A stretch of 13,294 nt of DNA from Sanchytrium tribonematis (taxonomy: Eukaryota > Sanchytriomycota > Sanchytriomycetes > Sanchytriales > Sanchytriaceae): the NCBI GenBank assembly GCA_018985235.1, contig JADGIG010000193.1:1-13294 (forward strand), given 5' to 3'. Below the pieces are notes generated by a model. It was not told the DNA's origin. It did no database searches and saw nothing but the letters and a program-made list of their open reading frames with translations. Below are positions 7,252 to 13,294 of this stretch, piece by piece. Numbering within the stretch: the stretch's first letter is position 1; each line of letters starts with the position of its first letter. The translations under genes and the position numbers were made by a program.

Positions 7252-8987
7252 CAAAATGTCAACATATTTGACTGTCTATTCTTGATTCTTTTCCAGGGTG
7301 TTTTTGACACAATAAATGCAACCATAAACATGGAAAATAATGATCTCAAGAATTGGAATATGCCCACATTGATTTGATAAGATTTAGATTGGAATTCATA
7401 CAATGCCAATGGCAAAGTAGTCTTGTCAAATTCAATTTTGGATGAATTGGAGAATTGGGGTAATTCGGTGGATGTGATTTGAATGGTAGCAGATGTGGCA
7501 TGTTTAATCAATCTAATTGCAATTGAATTGACAATATTTGATTGTAAAGTGCTAGATGTCAATTTAGTGGATTGTAATTCAGTAAATTCTGATTTTGTGA
7601 ATTTACTCAAAGTAGACACTTGTGGTGCATCAGTCGTTGTTTGACTAGAAGCACCAATAGCATTAGTGGTACTGGTGGTACTGGTGATACTAGTAGTTGT
7701 TTGAATGGGTAATGTCATCATATTGGGTAATGTCATCATATTGCTTGTCACAATAGGTAAAATATACTCGAATAAATTCAAATGTGCGCAAATTGGAAAA
7801 AATGGCACCACATCGGTATTATTCAACATGGGGGTATTTGAAAATGAGCAATAACTTAATTGTGATGTATCTTGAATAGTCACATTGTGAATTAATGTAT
7901 TTTCAATATTCAAAGAAATCGGACGTTTCATATTGATGGATCCAGTTAGAGGTGTACCACTAATTGATAAATCAGTTAATGAATCTGGTAACTGTGGCAT
8001 ATCTGCATTCATTGTACCAAATAGTAATTGTAAGGTTTCTAAATTGGATGGTAAAGTGGGCATTTTACCAGTAAATTGATTAAATGCAAATTTGATAGAA
8101 CGCAATGGGGAAATGAAATTGGGTTGAATATGGAAATAAGTAAGATTTGAAATATCACCAGACATTGAATCAATCTCAATTTCTACCAAAGAAGGGGGAA
8201 GTGGGCTTAAAGATCCATAAAAAGAATTGGAATTTGCAATAAATACCTCTATATTTGGTGGTAAAATGACAGGAGCCACAATTGAATTGTAGTAGAAATT
8301 GATAATACGAGATGCAACTGGAAGTGGATATGTAATTCCTTGTAAAAGATTGATGCAAATCCATAAATTGTAAATACCAGAGGGTAATTTTGGCAAAACA
8401 CCATCAACCGAATTACCACAAAAGTCTAAATCAACTAGAGTATCTGGCAAATTGCTCACATTTCCAAATAATTGATTACTTTGCATATTAAAATGTAACA
8501 AATTTCTTGGCAAATCATGCGGGAAAGTTCTCTTGATTTGGTTATAATTCGCATTGAAAACTGTTAAATTCTTTGGAAGTGTATTGAAATTTGTAAATCC
8601 ATTCGTAGCAACTGATAAATAATCCAATCCATCTGGAAATTGAGGAAGGGTCCCTTTTAATTTATTGTCATCCACAATATACGTCTTTAAAGTCGCAGGA
8701 TATCCAGTTGTAGGTAATGTACCAGTGATCGCATTAGATCCCAAATCCAAACTCACTAATTTGGATGGTAAAAATGCTTTAATGATTCCAGTTAATCCAA
8801 ATCCATTCCAATTGATGCTCGTAATCACTCCAGAGGTGCATGTTACACCAGTGACAGTACCAGTACAGCACTGTGTATTGATTTCAGCCATCACTGTTGG
8901 ATTTACTGTGCCCATATTAAGATTTGTTGCAAATTGCTTCAAATTTTGACAATCTGTCAAAGCAGTAGCAACTGATAAAAGCAACAT
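7251..8987 (-). CDS. Leucine-rich repeat surface protein with C-terminal membrane anchor
   Basis: The product is 578 residues. A short signal peptide (MLLLSVATALT) is followed by a Cys-bearing N-cap (DCQNL, then QCC and GVTC at about 13-50) of the kind that precedes plant- and chytrid-type LRRs. Irregular LRRs fill about 65-385 with units like LPSNLETL and NxLxGxLP. A Thr/Ser-rich stalk (about 429-490, TTTSITSTTSTT) suits O-glycosylation. A single hydrophobic helix at about 541-560 is followed by a basic tail (KTPWKRIKNRQSN), giving a type I topology. There is no kinase domain, so any signalling would need a partner. A role in adhesion or recognition is inference. The start is well placed: a minus-strand TATAAA lies about 24 nt and a CCAAT about 50 nt upstream. 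Confidence 0.88.
   Translation of the reverse strand: MLLLSVATALTDCQNLKQFATNLNMGTVNPTVMAEINTQCCTGTVTGVTCTSGVITSINWNGFGLTGIIKAFLPSKLVSLDLGSNAITGTLPTTGYPATLKTYIVDDNKLKGTLPQFPDGLDYLSVATNGFTNFNTLPKNLTVFNANYNQIKRTFPHDLPRNLLHFNMQSNQLFGNVSNLPDTLVDLDFCGNSVDGVLPKLPSGIYNLWICINLLQGITYPLPVASRIINFYYNSIVAPVILPPNIEVFIANSNSFYGSLSPLPPSLVEIEIDSMSGDISNLTYFHIQPNFISPLRSIKFAFNQFTGKMPTLPSNLETLQLLFGTMNADMPQLPDSLTDLSISGTPLTGSINMKRPISLNIENTLIHNVTIQDTSQLSYCSFSNTPMLNNTDVVPFFPICAHLNLFEYILPIVTSNMMTLPNMMTLPIQTTTSITSTTSTTNAIGASSQTTTDAPQVSTLSKFTKSEFTELQSTKLTSSTLQSNIVNSIAIRLIKHATSATIQITSTELPQFSNSSKIEFDKTTLPLALYEFQSKSYQINVGIFQFLRSLFSMFMVAFIVSKTPWKRIKNRQSNMLTF
7707..7742. repeat. Perfect tandem 18-bp repeat, two copies
   Basis: The unit GGGTAATGTCATCATATT occurs at 7707-7724 and 7725-7742 inside the LRR gene. 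It encodes the doubled NMMTLP at the start of the Ser/Thr-rich stalk. It is in frame and may vary in copy number. Confidence 0.85.
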
Positions 8988-9179
8988 TGTTAAAAAATGG
9001 GCGACTCTACTTTATAACATCAATATGAGGATTTTAATTGGTCGAGAAATTAGAATCATCCAAAAATGGCTTTTTTCATCCAATGAGATTAAAAATGGCA
9101 TTTACAACCAATGACATCAAAGATGGCTCAAATGAAGCTCAAAAGACATTTAAAATTCTCCAAGTCAACCCCTTTCAAC
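8988..9179. promoter_or_regulatory. Divergent promoter of the LRR gene and GDSL 2
   Basis: For the LRR gene (-): TATAAA on the minus strand at 9016-9011 and CCAAT at 9041-9037. For GDSL 2 (+): AAATGGC at 9064-9070 with CCAAT at 9080-9084 (9-nt gap), and a second AAATGGC at 9093-9099 with CCAAT at 9108-9112 (8-nt gap). The second CCAAT overlaps an in-frame ATG at 9111, which makes that ATG an unlikely start. Confidence 0.5.
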
Positions 9180-9916
9180 ATGAATTTTCCCTGCACAATT
9201 GCAGTCATTGGAGATAGTTATAGTGACATCGGCAATGCTTATATGCTCACTGATAAATTTTATCCAACTCAATCTTATTATCATGGTAGATACTCAAATG
9301 ATCTCATTTATGTTGAACATGTTGCAAATTCACTCAATTGTTCCATTGTCAATTATGCATATGGTGGCAGCACACTCAACAATACACGCGTGCAGGGATA
9401 TACTGGCCAATATACAAATATTACAGTCCCTAGTTTGGATATTCAAATGCAGCATTATAAATTCACGCTACACAGTGCCAATTTCACAATAATACAGGCA
9501 GGTGCGAATGATTACTTTTTTAATTCAAATACGACTCATTTAGAAATATATCATTCATTGATGCAATTGGCAAATGTTGCCAGTTCAAATAATGACACTA
9601 AAATCATATTATTTACTATTTTAGATCCATTACTGGTTCCATATTGTCAATCTAATCAACGGGAGATTTGTAGGAAATGGAGTGAATCTATTCATTTGGC
9701 AAATGAATTATTGAAAGCATCCAAATATAAATGTCATCTATTTGATATAAATCATGCCATTTCTACCATATCACATCAATTTAATGATACGGCACAATAC
9801 AATTGCATGGCAAATGGGAATATAAATTGTGATTCGTATCTATTTTTGATGTATTTCATTTGAGTGAAAAAGCACGTTTACTTTTAGCTAATTTGATATT
9901 GTCACATTTCAAATAA
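9180..9916 (+). CDS. GDSL/SGNH esterase (paralog 2) with a 1-nt frameshift before the catalytic Asp-His
   Basis: This is a paralog of the gene at 6440-7243. Block I is AVIGDSYSDIGN (Ser13 from ATG 9180) and block III is AGANDYF (Asn110). The reading frame stops early at TGA 9861-9863. At 9843-9847 there are five T's where the paralog has six; with one more T the text after YLF continues as DVFHLSEKARLLLANLIL and ends at TAA 9914-9916, restoring the Asp-xx-His of block V and about 245 residues. As written, the product lacks both catalytic residues and should be inactive. The AATAAA at 9912-9917 overlaps the downstream stop, so the break is recent, a sequence error, or bypassed by slippage. In-frame ATGs at 9111, 9123 and 9132 would lengthen the N-terminus, but 9180 matches the paralog start. 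Confidence 0.82.
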
Positions 9917-9917
9917 A
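9912..9917 (+). terminator. AATAAA overlapping the frame-corrected GDSL 2 stop
   Basis: AATAAA embraces TAA 9914-9916, which is 53 nt beyond the premature TGA. The same stop-signal arrangement marks the other gene ends here. Confidence 0.6.
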
Positions 9918-10073
9918 TAATCTCAAAATTTGAGAACACGAGTACACACAATGAATTCATCAAACACGTGTTTCATTTTGACAAATCAGGTGATTCACAT
10001 GATATACCTCGTGATTCGAAAATGGCGCCATCTTTTTTTTAAAATGGCATCATACTCTCGCAATTGTATTGTC
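9918..10073 (+). promoter_or_regulatory. Promoter of subtilase 1
   Basis: Contains a CACGTG E-box at 9965-9970 within an imperfect palindrome, TTCACATGATATACC at 9994-10008 followed by CGTGATT, then AAAATGGCGCC near 10019-10029 and a T-tract running into AAAATGGC at 10042-10049. The TTCACATGATAT block sits 80 nt before the chosen start and recurs at the same distance upstream of subtilase 2. Confidence 0.45.
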
Positions 10074-11249
10074 ATGATTTTGCTGTCATTTGCGTTGTGT
10101 GCTCCAGTCAAAATTCATCGAGCAGCTACAGCCGGATTTGCAGCCGCTGCTTCTATTTCCAGTGCTAATGCCTTTGCATTCCTTCCATCAAATTCCTGTG
10201 TACGATCTGCATTTTTAGGACTACAAGTAGACACACCAATTCAATTCTCCAAATCTCAACATACTATGAGTTGTATCGAAGTAAGTCGCAGGGCGGTATT
10301 GGAATCGTTGTTCAAAATACCCATGGGTCTGGCTGTCATTTCTCATGAAAACCCGTATTTTTCATTGTCTGGAGAAGAGCAATCCGAATACATTCACCTT
10401 GTGGGTGATCGTAGAAAGGTCGTGGTATATGTGATTGATAGTGGATACAATGGCAAAATAGATGTTTTTGAAAATCCAGTTCGTGCGGTTGATTTTACTC
10501 AATCATCTCGTGGGCATTTCTTATCTGACACTTGGGATTACGATAAACATGGCGAGTACTGTGCTACTATAATCGGCGGTAAACATTATGGAGTAGCACC
10601 GCATGTAGAAATTATATCACTAAAAGTATTGAAAGATAGAACTACTTCTACCTTAACACTTGCAAGAGCATTTCAATATATTACAAATGATATGAAAGAG
10701 CGGTCTATAAAGCACGCAGTTGTCAATCTGTCAATAGCGCATAATCTGAGTCAATATCCAGAAGAGTTTAAAATTGTAGAAGCATCAGAAGATTTTAACC
10801 TTCTTAAAAAGCAAATGATGACTGCGATGGAGATGGGAGCTGTAATTGTAAAAGGGGCAGGAAATGCTGGGGCAGATGCTTTGATAGCGGATCCAATCAA
10901 TAAGATACCTGGTTTAGTAGTTGTTGGAGCAGTTGACCATGATAATAAAATTGAACCCAATACTAATTATGGGAAAGGAGTGACCCTGTTTGCACCTGAT
11001 CTTATCAGAAAGTATAAATTTGGTCCATTTAAAGCAGATGCAACAGACGATTATATATGTGGTACGTCATTTGCAGCACCGCATGTCTCCGGAGTCGCAG
11101 CACTCTTATTAGAGGCAGGAGTTGAGAATGTACCTGAGGCACTTGTCAAATATGCACGTCATAATGTTATTGATGTGGGATTACACGGTGCGAAACCAAT
11201 TATGGTCAATTCAAATCCAACTGGATTTAAGATACATGTTCGTCAATAA
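10074..11249 (+). CDS. Secreted subtilisin-like serine protease (S8), paralog 1
   Basis: An endopeptidase of 391 residues with signal peptide (MILLSFALCAPVKI), pro-region to about residue 110, and catalytic domain. The triad is Asp122 (VYVIDSGY), His159 (DKHGEYCATIIGG) and Ser332 (GTSFAAPHVSG); the oxyanion residue is Asn264 (KGAGNAG). GVAPHVEIISLKVL matches the usual substrate-channel strand. The His motif is HGEYC where most subtilases have HGTHV, a variant shared with its neighbour. I chose ATG 10074 because it aligns with the paralog start and gives near-equal lengths (391 and 395); ATG 10044 (adding MASYSRNCIV) is also possible. A twin Arg followed by a hydrophobic stretch (SRRAVLESLFKIPMGLAVIS) lies in the pro-region. 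The stop overlaps AATAAA. Probably an extracellular nutrient or host-tissue protease; the target is unknown. Confidence 0.9.
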   Translation: MILLSFALCAPVKIHRAATAGFAAAASISSANAFAFLPSNSCVRSAFLGLQVDTPIQFSKSQHTMSCIEVSRRAVLESLFKIPMGLAVISHENPYFSLSGEEQSEYIHLVGDRRKVVVYVIDSGYNGKIDVFENPVRAVDFTQSSRGHFLSDTWDYDKHGEYCATIIGGKHYGVAPHVEIISLKVLKDRTTSTLTLARAFQYITNDMKERSIKHAVVNLSIAHNLSQYPEEFKIVEASEDFNLLKKQMMTAMEMGAVIVKGAGNAGADALIADPINKIPGLVVVGAVDHDNKIEPNTNYGKGVTLFAPDLIRKYKFGPFKADATDDYICGTSFAAPHVSGVAALLLEAGVENVPEALVKYARHNVIDVGLHGAKPIMVNSNPTGFKIHVRQ

Positions 11250-11250
11250 A
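11245..11250 (+). terminator. AATAAA overlapping the subtilase 1 stop
   Basis: AATAAA contains TAA 11247-11249. Confidence 0.6.
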
Positions 11251-11398
11251 ACAATTTTCAATAAGGAGAAGCACCTGTTGAAAATCAACCAATCAGATAA
11301 CAATGATTAACAAATGACCCTTCACATGATATGCCATGTGATTGAAATGTCGTCATTTTGTTTTTAAAATGGTGTCATCATGATGACATTGTCAAATC
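11251..11398 (+). promoter_or_regulatory. Promoter of subtilase 2 with inverted repeat and small uORF
   Basis: CCAATCAG lies at 11289-11296. TTCACATGATATGCC at 11321-11335 is part of a perfect inverted repeat, TCACATG (11322-11328) and CATGTGA (11335-11341) with a 6-nt spacer. The block begins 78 nt before the start, as in paralog 1. ATG at 11369 in an AAAATGG context opens a four-codon uORF that ends in TGA, at the position of the possible upstream start (10044) of paralog 1. Confidence 0.5.
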
Positions 11399-12586
11399 AT
11401 GATTTTGTTGCCATGTATTGTGAGTTTGCCCATTTCAACACGTCAAACATTGGCAACAGCATTTGCAGCTACTGTCATTTCTAATGGGAATGGACTTGCA
11501 CATGTGCCTTTGCAACGGCCATTGCAACGGTCTATAGTAACCAGACCCAATTTTTGCACTCAATCCCAATTTTATGGTGTGCAAATAGAGAAATCCTCTC
11601 AAATATCCTGTGATACAAAATGTCAAATGAGTATTGAACAATTGAATCGAAGAGAAATTATTAAAATCATTAGTAACACACTACTTTCATCTGGCATTGC
11701 CATTTCTGGAAATATACAGGATTCATTTGATATGAGACACTCGGACTATGCGCAATTCATTGGAGATGGCACTGGTACCAGAGTGTATACCATTGATAGT
11801 GGATACAAGGGAGTAATTGGAGAATATATTCATCCTGTACACGCTATTGATTTTTCAAACGATGAAGATGGTCATTTATTTCCAGATACATGGGATTATC
11901 AAGGACATGGTGAATATTGTGCATATATTATAGGCAGTAAAGAGTACGGCATCGCACCACAAGCTGAAATTGTATCTCTAAAAGTGATTAACAAGGGTGG
12001 TACATCTGATTGGTCAAGAGCAAAAGCATTTGAATTTATTGAACAAGAAATGTTGAATAATCCCCATATCAAGGTAGTCATTAATATGTCCATTAGTCCA
12101 GATATGAGTCATTGTCAGTATGATCCAGCCAAATGGATTAAATATCAAGAAAATACAGCAGGATTTCAGAAATTGAAGGGGTCTATTGAAAGAGTCTTGA
12201 AATTGGGAGCTATTGTTGTGAAATCAGCTGGAAATAATGGAATAGATGCTTCATTGTCAGATCCAGTGAATAATATTCCTGGTGTGATTGTAGTTGGGGC
12301 TGTAGATCCAAATGGACAAATTGAGTCATTTTCAAATCATGGCAAAAGCGTATCCATGTTTGCACCTGGTAGTGTGCCTGAATATGACTTTGGTGTGCTT
12401 GGAGCACAGAAAACAGGCAGGAATATTTATGGGACTTCATTTGCAGCACCGCGTGTTGCAGGTGTAGCAGCAGCATTAAATGTTGATAATGTTGCTCAAG
12501 TACTTCAAAATAACGCACTCGATATGAAAGGAGAGGGATTACATGGTGCCAAACCGAGAAAACTACGACAAACTCAAAGAAAATAA
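11399..12586 (+). CDS. Secreted subtilisin-like serine protease (S8), paralog 2
   Basis: A tandem paralog of the preceding gene, 395 residues. The signal peptide is MILLPCIVSLPI, followed by a Gln/Arg-containing pro-region (to about 120) and the S8 domain. The triad is Asp133 (VYTIDSGY), His170 (QGHGEYCAYIIGS) and Ser347 (GTSFAAPRVAG); the oxyanion Asn is 279 (KSAGNNG). GIAPQAEIVSLKVI matches the paralog. The HGEYC variant is conserved, as is the twin Arg before a hydrophobic stretch (NRREIIKIISNTLLSSGIAI). The gene starts 149 bp after paralog 1 ends, with its own copy of the upstream element, so each copy is separately transcribed. The extra codons relative to paralog 1 fall mainly in the pro-region, including a doubled PLQR. 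The stop overlaps AATAAA. Confidence 0.9.
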   Translation: MILLPCIVSLPISTRQTLATAFAATVISNGNGLAHVPLQRPLQRSIVTRPNFCTQSQFYGVQIEKSSQISCDTKCQMSIEQLNRREIIKIISNTLLSSGIAISGNIQDSFDMRHSDYAQFIGDGTGTRVYTIDSGYKGVIGEYIHPVHAIDFSNDEDGHLFPDTWDYQGHGEYCAYIIGSKEYGIAPQAEIVSLKVINKGGTSDWSRAKAFEFIEQEMLNNPHIKVVINMSISPDMSHCQYDPAKWIKYQENTAGFQKLKGSIERVLKLGAIVVKSAGNNGIDASLSDPVNNIPGVIVVGAVDPNGQIESFSNHGKSVSMFAPGSVPEYDFGVLGAQKTGRNIYGTSFAAPRVAGVAAALNVDNVAQVLQNNALDMKGEGLHGAKPRKLRQTQRK

Positions 12587-12587
12587 A
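12582..12587 (+). terminator. AATAAA overlapping the subtilase 2 stop
   Basis: AATAAA contains TAA 12584-12586. Confidence 0.6.
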
Positions 12588-12798
12588 ATCAATTTGCAAT
12601 CATTGAGATATGTCTCGTATTTCCTAATCTGACTATTTCTCGATCTTCAACTAATCAGAACATTCCCGTCTCACTCAAATCGACCCAATATCCTCATAAA
12701 TGGCTTTTATTCACCAATCAAATCCAATGGAAAATTCGCAGTAGTTTCTTTAAGAATGTTCTATTGACTATTTAAGCAGAATCTTCCCCAGTAGTTCA
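12588..12798 (+). promoter_or_regulatory. Promoter of the right-edge gene
   Basis: Non-coding, 211 bp. It holds CCAAT at 12685-12689, AAATGGC at 12698-12704 with CCAAT nine bases later at 12714-12718, and another CCAAT at 12724-12728. The AAATGGC-N9-CCAAT unit has the same spacing as the copy at 9064-9084. TATTTAAG near 12769-12776 is TATA-like, about 25 nt before the start codon. Confidence 0.45.
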
Positions 12799-13294
12799 AT
12801 GAACTCAATTGCAGAATGGGATACAGAGATGGATAGTCAACTAGATAGTCTAGAGATGCAAACAACAACGATGCAAAGAATGAATTGGCATGTGGATGCT
12901 TCTAGTAGTGTAGACCCAACTAGCACATTGAGAACATCCATGTGGGTGAGTTTATCATCTTCAGATGTACCAGCAATGTCTACATCTTTGAGTACATCTT
13001 TGAGTACCATTGCGGAAGCATCAAAATCATCAGAAATGATAGCGAATAGTCAGATTACGCAACAGAGTGTCATGCAGTCCCAGAATACGCTACAGAATAT
13101 GCAAGAGAATACCCAGTCTCTTCAAAATGTTGCCTCAAACAATGCAACATCCTCCATTCCATCCAATTCATTTGTTATTGGGACCCAAATGGATAGTTCG
13201 GACTATTCCATCAACTGGACAGAAGAATACCAAACTATAAAACCAAGTAAATCCATGAATGATGCTCAATATACCCAATTATGGTCATCATTTG
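12799..13294 (+). CDS. Ser/Thr/Gln/Met-rich protein, 3' end outside the window
   Basis: The frame is open from ATG 12799 to the window edge (165 codons) with no stop. I recognise no family. The sequence is polar and low in complexity, with frequent Ser, Thr, Gln, Asn and Met. There is a perfect 12-bp tandem repeat (12982-12993, 12994-13005) encoding STSLSTSL, and a Gln/Asn-rich stretch at about residues 85-115 with regularly spaced Leu, Met and Val that could form a coiled coil. There is no signal peptide or membrane segment in the visible part. A GTGAGT at 12945-12950 could be an intron donor, but the frame stays open through it. The promoter evidence upstream supports the start. Confidence 0.68.
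   Translation, partial: MNSIAEWDTEMDSQLDSLEMQTTTMQRMNWHVDASSSVDPTSTLRTSMWVSLSSSDVPAMSTSLSTSLSTIAEASKSSEMIANSQITQQSVMQSQNTLQNMQENTQSLQNVASNNATSSIPSNSFVIGTQMDSSDYSINWTEEYQTIKPSKSMNDAQYTQLWSSF

Noticed and set aside
8665-8949. 94-codon ORF on the plus strand inside the LRR gene
   Set aside because: It is a shadow of the LRR coding sequence on the other strand; the signal peptide, Cys cap and repeats all support the minus frame. The same holds for the other antisense ORFs within the subtilase, vWA and modular genes.
7251-8987. LRR receptor kinase
   Set aside because: The part after the membrane helix is only about 18 residues and basic; there is no kinase domain and the stop is firmly placed by AATAAA.
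9111-9179. Start of GDSL 2 at ATG 9111
   Set aside because: This ATG overlaps a CCAAT box in the repeated promoter module and would add 23 residues with no counterpart in the paralog; ATG 9180 matches the paralog start.
9930-10043. Extension of subtilase 1 upstream to 9930
   Set aside because: The stretch contains the E-box, the TTCACATGATAT element and the AAAATGGC motif, and the upstream codons have no counterpart in paralog 2. It is promoter sequence that happens to be open.
12210-12599. 129-codon minus-strand ORF across the end of subtilase 2
   Set aside because: Antisense to the catalytic Asn and Ser region of a clear protease; composition rich in His, Gln and Leu, typical of reverse-strand reading.
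1-13294. Non-standard genetic code
   Set aside because: TAA, TAG (7241) and TGA (7253-7251 minus) all end well-supported genes, and none is read through inside the conserved domains.
1-13294. CRISPR arrays, tRNA or rRNA genes, bacterial mobile elements
   Set aside because: No regularly spaced repeats, cloverleaf-like sequences or rRNA-like stretches were seen, and gene structure is eukaryotic.

Overview
The window looks like a compact, AT-rich eukaryotic nuclear genome. The reasons are AATAAA polyadenylation signals at gene ends, CCAAT boxes upstream of genes, a candidate SUN-domain nuclear-envelope protein, secreted GDSL esterases and subtilases with ER signal peptides, and no ribosome-binding sites or operon structure. 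All three standard stop codons end real genes, so the code is standard. The style of the LRR, GDSL and vWA proteins suggests a zoosporic (chytrid-like) fungus or a near relative. That placement is inference from protein style, not a database match.

Layout. Positions 1-840 have no convincing gene. They hold a 641-bp AT-rich element (74-714) with inverted ends and a perfect 9-bp target duplication, followed by a CCAAT-rich stretch. Positions 832-3075 hold a large modular Cys-containing protein gene with a broken or intron-interrupted 5' end and a 125-residue module repeated at both ends of the main ORF. Positions 3141-4584 encode a von Willebrand A protein with one reading-frame break near its C-terminus. 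Next comes a convergent pair: a four-helix membrane protein (4678-5124, +) and a SUN-like nuclear-envelope protein (5127-6269, -). Their stop codons share one palindrome. From 6440 to 12586 there is a run of predicted secreted or surface genes: GDSL esterase 1 (+), LRR surface protein (-), GDSL esterase 2 (+, with a 1-nt frameshift removing its catalytic Asp/His), and two tandem subtilisin paralogs (+). A Ser/Thr/Gln-rich gene starts at 12799 and runs off the right edge.

How the genes fit together. The right half resembles a secretome cluster of extracellular hydrolases plus an adhesion or recognition LRR, with local gene duplication (two GDSL genes, two subtilases). The most notable general feature is compaction: in eight of nine gene ends the AATAAA signal overlaps or abuts the stop codon, and convergent genes end 2 and 7 bp apart. 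Recurrent promoter modules (AAATGGC followed 8-9 nt later by CCAAT; a TTCACATGATAT element 78-80 nt upstream of both subtilase starts; CCCCTT boxes between divergent genes) give a coherent picture of cis-regulation.
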